Positions 1 through 9,403 of a stretch of 64,000 nucleotides of DNA are shown here, one piece after another. Within the stretch, counting starts at the first letter, position 1. Every line of letters starts with the position of its first letter. This stretch comes from Tenrec ecaudatus (lineage: Eukaryota > Chordata > Mammalia > Afrosoricida > Tenrecidae). The translations under genes were made by a program, and so were the position numbers. The stretch lies in the NCBI RefSeq assembly GCF_050624435.1, contig NC_134536.1, positions 130,850,758 to 130,914,757 on the forward strand. Direction: 5' to 3'. Below the pieces are notes generated by a model. It worked only from the letters and a program-made list of their open reading frames with translations. It searched no databases and was not told the origin of the DNA.

Positions 1-692
1 ACTTTAAAAGGCGTAAAAGCAAATCATCATGCCCGGGAAGGCATGTTAAAGGATAGCTGCCATTCAAAGAGGAAGGAGCGCTAGCGGGGCGGTGGGTTGG
101 GCACGGGGAGGCGAGCTATTGTTGGCAGTTCATAACTACCAGCTGTTCTGCTGATGAGGTTGTCTACTTGCAGAGAGATGTTGTCTTTTCTGTCTGTTTT
201 TCATGTTTAAACTTCTATGTCCCTAAAGACTCAGAGTCCATGTCAGCTTTACTTTTCCTTTTTTAGCCATGCTGACCCATGTTTACATCCAAGGGGCAAG
301 GAATCAGCAAGGTAGGGAAGGCTGTGGGCCTTGTTGGCTTGTGTGTTTTCAGGGGAGCATATTAATGCAGTCGCACGGGCCATCTTAATAGATGAAATCA
401 GTAATCGCACCCTGGTAGCCCCACAAATGTGGTTCTCTATTTTGTACCCTCACTCCAGTCCTCCCTCTGAAACTTCTTATTCCTACTTTCTCCCTGTCCC
501 ACCATCTTTGGTCTCATCATATCTTTTGGTATAAAAAGCACTTTTAAAAAATGCTTCCTTTTTAAAATGTTACCTTATAATAACGGTGTCATTAAATACC
601 ATGTTTATTTTAATAAAATTAACTTTGCTAAGAATAATGTTTTCTGGTTTTGTCCATGCCTTGCTGTATTTAAGACAGTTGTCATTCTTTGT
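1..692. other. Non-coding flank, no gene seen
   Basis: A degraded SINE-like piece (wording similar to GTTCATAACTACCAGCTG) lies near 120-175 on the plus strand. The rest is AT-rich unique-looking sequence without a convincing exon. If the ADCY10-like gene is intact, this is inside one of its introns. Confidence 0.5.
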
Positions 693-3556
693 TTAAATCA
701 TTTTATTGAGGGTTCTTACAACTCGTTACAATCCATACATCAGTTGTATCTGGCATATTCGCACATATATTCCATCACTCTTTTCTAGAGTCATTGGTTT
801 TTTACTGATGCATAATATTCTCTGGTACGAATGTACCAAAGTTCATCTATTTCTCTGTCATTGGAGTTTTGGGTTGTTTCTATGTTTGCGCTGTTTGGAA
901 ACTGCTGCAATAAACATAGGTGTGCGTGTCTGTTCATGTTGTGTTATTTTTTAGGTTAGACACCCAGTAGAGAGATTGCAGAATCACAAAGTAATTATAT
1001 TTGCACTTGTATAAGGAAGTGTCACCCTGATTTTCATAATGGTCCTACAATTCTACAATTTCTCCAGCAACGTATGAGCTTTCCAATCTCTGCACACACT
1101 CCCGGCATTTATTTAATTTTGCAAAAAGTGATGTGAGGTAGTTTCATTAATTTGTATTTCTCTTACTGCTAATAAACATGGACATTTCTTGATACGGTTG
1201 TTGGCTGCCTGAATGTCACCTTTGGTAAACTGTCTATTCATGTAGTGTTCCCATTTTTTCATTGGGTTATTTGTATTTTTCTTAAGATGTTGTTCTGTAT
1301 AGATTTGGGAACTTAGCCTTTCATCTGATGTCTCTTTACTAAGTATTTTTTCCCCCTACCTGGGGGTTTTCTTTTAGCGCTTTTGATGTGCATAAATGTG
1401 TTTTCAGAAGATCCCACTCCTTTATTTTGTTTGAATATTATAAATTACTTGGTAGTATGCTTATGCCTTGAATTAGGGCCCTTCAGCTTATCCATTTTTT
1501 CTGTTATGGTCTCTATAAATATGTATATTAAGGTCTCTGGTCCATCTTGACTTCATTTTTTAGCACAGTGTGAGGCATGATCCTGTTTAATTCCTTTGCA
1601 GGTGAAGACCCAGTTTTCCTGGCTCCATTGTTTGAAAAGGGAATCTCTTCCCCATTTAATGTGTTTTAGTCTTTTATAAAAAATTGGTGTCTGTAGGTAT
1701 TTGGTTGATATTTCTGGGTTCTCAATTCTAATCCATTGGCCTTCATAGATGTTGTTGTACCAGTATCAAGGTGTTTTGATTACCAGAACTATGTACTAGG
1801 TTTTAGAGTCTAGAAGTGAAAGGTCTCCTACTTTGTTTTCATTTTCTAATAGTGTCTTCTTTACCCTGGGTTTCTTTCCTTTCCATATAAAGTTGATTAG
1901 TTAAGTGGAGAGCAAATGTTTTGAGAATGATGAGGGCAAAGAATGTACAGATGTGCTTTACACAACTGATGTATACATGGATTGTGATGAGTTGTATGAG
2001 TCCCTAATAAAATGTTTTAAAAAAATAAAGTTGATTAGTTTTTCCATTCCTTTGAAGAATTGTGGTGGGATTTGGATTGAAATTGGGTTGAACTTGTCAA
2101 GTATTTTTGGTAATATTGTCATTTTCTAGTCTACCTATCCAGGATGATAGCTTGTTCTATTTGTGTTTCTTTTGGTTTCTTGTAGGGATGTTGTGTGGTT
2201 TTCCTTGGATGTTTGTTTACCTGGTAAGATTTATTCCGAAATATTTTGTTTTGTGTAGTTATTGAGAATGGTATTTTTTGTGTCATCTTCTTTAATATAC
2301 AAGAATCCAAATGGTTTCTGTATGTTGATCTTAAAGGCTGCTATGCTGCCAAAATTTTCAATTACCTCCAGCATTAAAAATAATGGAATCTTTGGGGGTT
2401 TTTAGATACAGGATTATATCCTTTGCAAATAGTGTTGTTTCTTCTGTGCCAATGTGGATACCTCTAATACCTATTTGATGTTGTACAGCTCTGGGTAAAG
2501 CTTCCAGACCTATATAAAGGTGGGGATAAAGGGCAGCCCTTTCTGGTTCCTGTTTGAAGGGGGCCTGCTCTCAATTTCGCTGTACCGAGATGCTATTGGT
2601 TCCGCTTATGTGGCTTCTATCATGTTGAGGAATTTCTCTTCTATTCCTGTTTTACTGAGTGTTTTTATCAGAAATGGATGTTAAATTTTATCAAGTGCCT
2701 TTCATGTGTCATTTGACATAATCATATGGTTCTTATCCTTTATGTGAATTACATTGCTTTTGGGAATCCTTGTATATTTGGCACGAATCCCACTTGTGAT
2801 ATATTATTATTTTGATGCTTTGTTGAATTTTGTTGGCTAGAATTTTATTGAAGATCTTGGCAAATATATTAGAGATATTGGTTTATAATTTTAAATTCTG
2901 GTGATGTCTTTGCATGAGTTCTATATCAAAGTTATAGTTGCTTCATAAAATGATGTTGGTAGTATGCTGTCCATACACTGTGAAATAGTTCATGTAGAAT
3001 TGGCATTAACTCTTCCCTAGATGTTTGATAGGATTTAGTAGTGAAACAACTTTGATGTTGGGAGTTTTTATGACTAGATCTATTTCCTCTTGTTATAGGT
3101 TTGTTAGATTTTCTACATTAGTCTATGGCAATTTAGGTAAATATTGTTTTTAGATATTTATCCATTTCTTCTACATTTTCAAGTTTCTGGAATACAATTC
3201 TTCATAATACTTCTAAAAAAATCACATTTGGCTCGGTCATAATATCACTCATTTTATTTATTCATAGAATTTGCTTTTTTTCCCTTCAGTGGTTTATCCA
3301 TTTTGTTAAATTTTTTGTAAAGTACAATGAGTACTAGAGAAAAATGTAAATTTTGTTTTTGTTGAGTGGAATTTTATGTATTTAAGAGATCAAGGTGTGT
3401 TGATGCTTCTGTCTTTTTAAATTTTCTTTCTAGTTAATCCATCTTTGGTTGAAAACCTAGTATTATAGTCTATTTGTCTCTTCTCTTTTGTAAGAATTTA
3501 TTTTGAAGGTCTTTTTTGGGTGCATATACATTTATTACAATTTCTTGTTCAATTAA
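693..3556 (-). mobile_element. Decayed L1 LINE, 3' portion, antisense (part 1)
   Basis: Read on the minus strand, the stretch ends at about 693 with an L1-type AATAAAATGATTTAAAC tail. Going right it resembles the 3' half of mammalian L1 ORF2, for example the antisense wording around 870-920 (TGTTTCTATG, GCTGCAATAAACATAGG) and 1190-1260. It is riddled with stops and indels and encodes nothing intact. A young insertion at 1903-2024 and the elements at 3557-4911 interrupt it. It resumes at about 4912. Confidence 0.75.
1887..2040 (+). mobile_element. 5'-truncated L1 3' end with perfect 16-bp target-site duplication
   Basis: A 122-bp insertion (1903-2024) ends in AATAAAATG followed by an A-rich tail. 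It is flanked by identical 16-bp copies of ATAAAGTTGATTAGTT at 1887-1902 and 2025-2040. The body matches the last part of the L1 3' end also seen at 4230-4331 (ATGTGCTT, ACAC, GTATACATGGATTGTGAT). The perfect duplication marks a recent target-primed insertion into the older antisense L1. Confidence 0.85.
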
Positions 3557-4460
3557 AGGTTTCTTGCTGATGGTGCTGGCTATCAAAAGATAGAGCATCT
3601 GGGATCTTAAAGGCTTGAAGGTAAACAAGCGGCCACCTAGCTCAGAAGCAACAAAGACCTCAAGGAAGAAGCACACCGGCCTGTGTGATCTCGAAGTGTT
3701 GATGGTATCAGGTATCAAAGAACAAAAAGTCTTATCCTTGTGAATGAGGGGGTGGAGAGTATGGAGTGGAGATCCAAAGCCCATCTGTAGGCAACTGGAC
3801 ATCCCCTTACAGAAGGGTGTTGCAGGGAGGAGATCAGTCAGGGTACAGGGTAGCAATGATGAAACACAACTTTCCTCTAATCCTTTAATGCTTCCTGCAC
3901 CCACTCACCCCTCTACTATCATGATCCCAATTCTACCTTACAAATCTGGCTAGACCAGAGGATGTGCACTGGTACAGATCAGAGCTGGAAACAAAGGGAA
4001 TCCAGGACAGATAAACCCCTCAGGACCAATAATGAGTAGGGGCAGGGTAAGGTGGGGTAGAAAGAAGGAACTGATCACAAGGATCTACATATAACCCCCT
4101 CCCTGGGGGTTGGACAATAGAAAAGTGGGTGAAGGGAGATTCCAGACAGTGTAGGACATGACAAAATAATAACACTTTATAAATTATCAAGGGTATGTGA
4201 GGGGGGTGGCAAAAAAAGAGGAGCTGATACTAAGGGCTCAAGTAGAAAGCAAATGTACAAATGTGCTTGACACAATAGACGTATATATGGATTGTGATAA
4301 AAGTTGTATGAGCTCAAATAAAATTAGGAAAAAAGACTTGATAAAAAATTTTCTAAAATTGATTGTGGTGATGACTGCACAAATCTTAATATGATTGAAA
4401 GATTAGATTGTATGATATGTGAAGTACATACCAATAAAACTATTTTTTTAAATAGCGGTT
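3557..4460 (+). mobile_element. L1 3'UTR and tail, nested in older L1
   Basis: The sequence reads as an L1 3' end. It contains the TAGAGCATCTGGGATCTTAA region, the AAAGCCCATCTGTAGGCA stretch (also found inverted near 28.67 kb), and the GTATATATGGATTGTGATAA tail followed by AATAAAATTAGG at about 4318-4329. A second tail-like piece with CCAATAAAACTATTTTTTT follows up to about 4450, so this may be two fused L1 ends. No open coding frame is supported. Confidence 0.7.
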
Positions 4461-4507
4461 TCAATAGTTAAAAGAAAAAAATAAAGCTTTCTCATTACAT
4501 GGTGACT

Positions 4508-4911
4508 GTGGTAGTTACATAATTTCATGTCAACTTGATAAAGGGGTGGAGTCTAGCCTGTCAATCAGGTCACAGCCTGATGATGCTTCCTTGTGGATGT
4601 GGCCTTCTCAAGAAGACTCTGGGAACTCCCTTTTTCTCCCTGGAGGGCCACACTCTCTCTGCTTCACTTTCCTGCTTGGAGAGACGCTGTCACTGCCACT
4701 CAATCCAACAGACTTTTCACCCAACAGACTATGATCTTCCAGCATTTGGCATCATTGTGAGTGGGAAGAGGAATTTATAAACTAGTATTGGAAATATGGG
4801 CTAATATTGGACTTAGGGATTTGACCTGGACTGTGCTGGGATGTTTTCTCAATATATAATTACTTTGATATACAAGTGCCCCTAGAGTTCTCTAGTCAAC
4901 CCAAACTAACA
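4508..4911 (+). repeat. Unclassified interspersed repeat with short terminal inverted repeats, copy A
   Basis: The copy starts TGTGGTAGTTACATAAT and ends CTAGTCAACCCAAACTAACA. Its left end is the inverse of the right end of copy B (13362-13824), giving a 10-bp terminal inverted repeat TGTGGTAGTT / AACTACCACA. It shares long blocks with copy B, such as CAGACTTTTCACCCA versus CAAGACTTTTCACCCA, and GGAATTTATA. No coding capacity and no clear target-site duplication were seen. It could be a MITE or a solo LTR; I could not assign a family. Confidence 0.65.
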
Positions 4912-5500
4912 GTCAGCAGTTACTACCTTCTTTGTCTTTCATTATGCCATTTACTTTGACATCTATTCTTATGCCTGGGATGGATTTTTTCCCACCCTTT
5001 GACTTTGTCTTTTATTTAAAGTGTGTATCTTGTAAGCAACATATTAATGGTTTTTGTTTTGTTAGTCTTTGTTTCTTAACTTGTGAATTTAATCTATTTA
5101 CATCAAGTATTGTTATTGTTCAATATAGTTGTTGGCGTCATTTTATTTTTTAATGGTGATATTTATTTCAATTTTCACAATTTTTGTTATATTCTTTATT
5201 GGTTGTCATCAGAACCTTCTTTTTCTGTTTTATCTGTTTAACTTGCCAATATGATTTTCTTTTTTGTTTTGTTGAAGCTTTAACTTTTTGAGGGTTGCTT
5301 ACTTTTTTGGTGGTTTTCTTTCCACAAATGATTTGTTGTCTTTTGCAGTTTGGTATCTTCTCAGTTTGACTATTTATTGTTTACTGTTCCATTTAAAAAA
5401 ATCTTCACCGCAGTGTTCTGTGATTCCTTGCTTTGATGTATTTAGTTCTATTTTCGTTTGAGTATTAAAGAGCATGTGTTTTCCGTAATAATTTTGTTAG
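4912..5500 (-). mobile_element. Decayed L1 LINE, antisense (part 2)
   Basis: This is the continuation of the antisense ORF2-like sequence after the nested insertions. The wording CCTTCTTTGTCTTTC, followed by the AACATATTAATGG stretch near 5040, matches antisense L1 ORF2 further upstream in the element. The element fades out near 5.5 kb. Confidence 0.6.
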
Positions 5501-6499
5501 AAAAGGAGTTTAAAGTCTTGGAAACCCTGTATTGGGTCACTAAGAATTGGAATACGCTCGATGGCAATGGTTTGGTTTTGGTACAAACATAAAGCACATA
5601 ATTTCTCTAAGAGACAATCATTAAGAATATTTTATTTTTGAAATAAAATGCATATAAACATGCTGCAGTGAAGTAATATTACTTGGTATGGCTCTTTTAT
5701 CCATAATTTTATAATTTCCAACAAGTGACTGGGTGGGCTCATGCAATTAAAGTGTAAAAGTCTGATGAGTTATGCCATTTTCCTGGGCATAAATTGAGCC
5801 ATTTCAGAAGCAAGAACAGAGGGAATCCTGCCATTGACAAGATCCTTTCATGAAGTGGTAGTGACAGTTAAGGCAGAGGCCAAGGCACCAAGACGATGAG
5901 ATAGCACAGGCTTCTTGGTCCATGGAATGAGTAAAGTTGAATGCTTTGGGGCGGTAGTGAGCTACGGTATTTAAAAGCACTAAAGGAGTTTTATAACATG
6001 TGCAGGGCAGACCATGGGCCACACAGCTATGATACTGGGGGAGAGAGACAAGTATGCCAACATGGCTGAGCAGAGGTGCTTCAGACAAAAGGACCCTATC
6101 CTTGAAGTTCTAATCCTGATGTGTGGTTAACTTCCATAATCATGAATGATGTCTGTGAGTCCTATGTGGCCAAGCCCCAGATTACTAACTCCATTGTGGA
6201 AGGGACAGTTGGTGTTAGAATGGGGTAAAGGGAGTTAGCAGTTGGAAGCATATCTGACTTGGGTCTCATAGGCACCAACCTTGCACAGATGTAGAGTCGA
6301 TTCTTCTTCTCCTTTGTTTAGCCATAGTAAGTCGGATGGGACCCCCACACCCTTTCTTAAAAGAGAGTCCCTCCACCCCTTTCTGAATGCTGAGTCAAAA
6401 GGACACAGTGGTAAATAGAGGCAAAGAACTAGCCTCCCCTTCAAAGGCGTCCTCTCACAGCCCCCAGCACCACACCTTGTTTCCATACAAGTCACTCAC
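5501..6499. other. Putative intron 2 of the ADCY10-like gene; no exon found
   Basis: This lies downstream of exon 2 on the minus strand. A SINE tail fragment is at about 5548-5585 (CTCGATGGCAATGGTTTGG). The stretch 5800-6110 is unique-looking and of balanced composition, but neither strand gives a frame I recognise. I looked here for the next ADCY10 exon, which should carry an equivalent of the GGDILKFAGDALLALW segment, and did not find it. Confidence 0.5.
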
Positions 6500-6604
6500 G
6501 CTCCACGATGTCACTAATGTAATAACTGAAGATGTGGGCCAGTTTGTCCATGTCATGCTCCGACTTGCACGTGAGGCTGAATCTGTCCATTAACGCTGTA
6601 AACC
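6500..6604 (-). CDS. ADCY10L: ADCY10-like soluble adenylyl cyclase, exon 2 (partial gene)
   Basis: Reading right to left, an acceptor TTGCTTTCTTGGTCAG precedes the exon and a donor GTGAGT follows at 6499. The exon is 105 nt and joins exon 1 in phase: the last G of exon 1 plus GG gives glycine. It encodes FTALMDRFSLTCKSEHDMDK then LAHIFSYYISDIVE, which aligns without gaps to the start of the first class III cyclase domain (C1) of ADCY10, FTAMTEKFSS... through ...ISAIVE. No stop or frameshift is present. The next exon is not found, so the gene continues off the left edge or is broken there. In human the corresponding locus beside NFYA is the pseudogene ADCY10P1; here the 5' end is open. Transcription is not shown by the sequence. 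Confidence 0.8.
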
Positions 6605-7067
6605 CTGACCAAGAAAGCAAAATTGACCAGACGTTAGCTGCCCATCAGACCAGTGTAAGGAAAGCTGGGGCTGAGTAACCCCATTATTCTTTTAACACAG
6701 TGTCACTTAGAAAGCAAAGTGCTCAGGGGCAGGCAGGCAGGCTGCTGCTTCTGGAAATTCAGATTCCCAAGGACCACTCTGTCCACGTTTCCAGGAGCTG
6801 CAGTCAGGGAAGATTCACCCATCAGCACCCTTTTTATCGGAAATCGGTTTCCTCTCTCCCATTACCCTGGTAAGGCTCTCAGACCAAGAGAAGGTTTCCC
6901 ACTTGAGAGGGAGAAACCACCTACAAAGGGATGGGTCAACGTTTTGCTAGGGAAAACTCATGAATTTCTTGAAGATAGGCACCTGCTCTTACTCATCAAC
7001 ACACACATGCCAGATAATAAACGCTCTCATTAAGGGGTGGGGAATGGCTGGCCCTTGGGCCTACAAT

Positions 7068-7275
7068 CTGCAAACCAAACTCACTGCCATTTGGTTCTGA
7101 CCCATAGCTACCATACAGGGTAGGATGGAACTGCTTCTGTTGAGCTTCAGAGATTTTAACTCTTCAGGGCATAGGGAAGCCTCATCTTTCTCCGGCAGAG
7201 TGGCCAAGTGGTTTGAACTGCTGACCTTGTGGTTAGTAGCGTAACACTTAAACTACTCCAATAGCAGGGCAGCCC
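7068..7275 (-). repeat. AfroSINE-like SINE
   Basis: This antisense copy reads AAACTCACTGCCATTTGG at its 3' end and GAACTGCTGACCTTGTGG over the tRNA-like B box. It lies in intron 1 of the ADCY10-like gene. Confidence 0.75.
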
Positions 7276-7559
7276 ATCAGACCACGTTATACCGGCGGAA
7301 TCATCACCACCAGCTAACATCACATGGCTCGCCTACGTGAAGCAGTTACAGGTCTCACATGAAATGTTTGACCAGTTTGGTCGGGACACATTTTAAACAT
7401 CCATATAGCTCGCGGCAGGGAAAAAAAAAAAAGATTCCCCGCTCCTGCGCCTGACATTTGTCGAATGAATACGACTTCAAGCAGCTACTGTTATCGGATG
7501 TGGGCAGTTTTGACCACGGTGCATTTACTGCCAAACGCGCAGGATGGGAAGGAAACCTG

Positions 7560-8130
7560 GGTTCAAAGGGAGCCTTGTGGGCCCGCGACGGTGCCTTCCC
7601 CGAAGTCCAATCGTCCCTAAGGGGCTCCTCCGGGTCGGAAAACGGCGACTCGAGGTTTCCTGGGGCGGCGGCGCGCAGTGGTTCGCCAGGGACCAGGCCC
7701 GTAACCGCCGCGGCCGCCCGAGCTAAGGCCCAACGGCCGCGCCTTCCCTCGTCCTCACCCGTCACATGGACGCCCAGCAGGACTCCCTGGGCCGTGGCGA
7801 GCTCGGGTTCCGACTCCCCGGGCTTCCGGAAGACCAGCAGGTCGGGAAGCAGCGCCGCCAACCGGGCCTCCACGGGCCACAGAGGCGGCGCCGCCTCCCG
7901 CTTGCCGGGCGCCATGGCGGCGGCGGGCTGCCCGCCAGACTACTGGAAGCGGCGGCGGCGGCGGCTGCGGACGCGTCGCCAGCCCTCTTGCAGCAGCCAA
8001 TCCGCGCAGCCCCCTTAGGAACGCGCCAATCGAGAGCGGCGGCGGGGCCGGCGCGCCTGCGTGACCCCGCCCTCCCGCCGGCGCCCCGCCCCCGGGCGGG
8101 GCCGCGCCCTCCCGCGAACGCTAGCGTTAT
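7560..8130. promoter_or_regulatory. CpG island / promoter of the ADCY10-like gene
   Basis: The interval is very GC- and CpG-rich and surrounds the first coding exon. Two CCAAT boxes (7997-8001 and 8026-8030) lie about 80-115 bp upstream of the minus-strand start codon. No TATA box is evident. The unmethylated-looking CpG content is evidence of a germline-active promoter and argues that this is not merely an old dead copy. Confidence 0.65.
7759..7915 (-). CDS. ADCY10L: ADCY10-like soluble adenylyl cyclase, exon 1 (start codon)
   Basis: The start codon at 7915-7913 sits in a near-ideal context (GCCGCCGCCATGG). The exon encodes 52 residues and one base, then a donor GTGAGG. Residues 12-52 (LWPVEARLAALLPDLLVFRK ... 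GVLLGVHVT) align to human ADCY10 from WPIVRIAAHLPDLIVYG through GVLMFVDIS. This identifies a soluble, bicarbonate- and calcium-responsive adenylyl cyclase relative making cAMP from ATP. One difference is striking: the aspartate corresponding to human Asp47, a catalytic metal ligand, is His50 here (codon CAT). If the alignment is right, metal binding at one of the two Asp positions is lost, so the product may be catalytically impaired, or the gene may be drifting toward the pseudogene seen in human. ADCY10L is a descriptive symbol. Confidence 0.8.
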
Positions 8131-8354
8131 TTCTGGCGGGCTTGAAAGGTTCCGGTGAAGTTTCTACGGGAAGGCTCATCACCCGTGAGGAGTATCGGCA
8201 GGGTGGCCTCTCCCCCGCACCTCCAGAGTAGAAACTCGGTCTCTGAAGTTAGTTGGAGTAATTCCTTTGGGAAAAACCGGAGTACAGCAAATTTGGATCG
8301 CTGTTTTGGCGTTTGCTTTCAATCGTTAGGCTGTCACATCCCTTTTCCTGTGCA

Positions 8355-8512
8355 CAGGCGCCCCGATGACATCGTGGTTGCGCGTTGGACTGCTAACTGC
8401 AGTATCACCAGTTCGAAACCACGAGCCCCTTCGCGGGAGAAAGAGGTGGTGGGGCCGCTCTGCCCTTGCCTGTCAGGTGGCTGAGTCGGAAACTACTTCA
8501 TAGCAGTGAGTT
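8355..8512 (+). repeat. AfroSINE-like SINE
   Basis: A sense copy, with CAGTTCGAAACCACGAGCC as the B-box-like core, GGGAGAAAGAGGTGG downstream, and a GCAGTGAGTTTGGATTGG 3' end. Confidence 0.7.
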
Positions 8513-8650
8513 TGGATTGGAGTCCCAGAGTCAACCCAGTAGCGGTGAGTTTGGTTTGGAATTGTTCTGCCCGTTCAGCAAAAAGTAAATCCAAGTGGTC
8601 TGCATTGTTTGTACATCTACCACACCTCGGACACCAACTGCTATCTTTTG

Positions 8651-9270
8651 TGGAGCCCTGGTGGCACTGTGAGGTGCTCAGGCCGCTGCTAATGACTGAT
8701 TGCAAACACCTCCCACCCACCAGCCCTTTGGCTGCAAACTTGGAAGCTCAGACACTTTTGTCTTTAGCAGCTATGAATTTTTACCCACGGAATCACTATA
8801 CATTATAATTAGTACTCCAGTAGGAAGACCAGGAGCCCTGGTAGCATGGTGGGTTGAGTCAGGCTGCTAACCATAAGGTCAGCAGTTCAAAACCACCAGC
8901 TGTTCCGCAGAAGAGGACTTTCAACTCCAGTATTTAGCTTTCAACACCCACAGGGGTGGCGCTTCCCTGCCCTTTGGGGCCATCGTTGAGTTAGAATCAA
9001 CTATGTGGCACTGAGCTTATCTTCAACCCACCGTTGCCAGAAATCTCAACGTAGATGGGTCAAGAAAAGGAAGAGTAAGATATATAGCCAAGAAGCCCAG
9101 AGACTGACTGTCCATAGGGACTGAGATGGCTTAAGACCACTCAGCAGGATCCTCTGAAGAAAGGCCTGACCACCTACTTCAGAGAAAGCACACCCATTGA
9201 GAACCCTATGGAGTTCATCAGTCATCCCCTCTGACACACTGTAAGCCAGAACCGACTCGGGCTTGCTTTG
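8651..9270 (+). repeat. Cluster of three AfroSINE-like fragments
   Basis: Successive plus-strand pieces begin at 8651 (GGAGCCCTGGTGGCAC), at 8831 (GAGCCCTGGTAGCATGG, nearly full length to about 9020) and near 9090. The last carries the CTGAAGAAAGGCCTGACCA variant and ends GTAAGCCAGAACCGACTCGG. They fill the gap between the ADCY10-like promoter and the 3' end of NFYA. Confidence 0.7.
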
Positions 9271-9403
9271 GTTTCTATTGTTTAGTCCACAGGGATCACA
9301 CATGGGCCAGTCCAGATTCCAATACTGACAAGCATAATTTACTGAGAAACACAAGGGATGTAGACACTTCAAAATTCAACTTGCTCTTCAGTAGTTTTAC
9401 AAA

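Noticed and set aside
5800-6110. Possible processed pseudogene in unique-looking sequence
   Set aside because: No frame on either strand resembles a protein I recognise; no poly(A) tail or target duplication seen.
7458-8018. 186-residue open frame on the plus strand across the ADCY10-like promoter
   Set aside because: Arg/Ser/Pro-rich frame typical of CpG islands, antisense to a recognisable exon, with no homology I can see.
8380-8440. tRNA-like A/B box sequences suggesting tRNA genes (here and in many SINEs)
   Set aside because: They are the internal promoters of AfroSINE-like copies; the rest of a tRNA cloverleaf and 3' end is missing.
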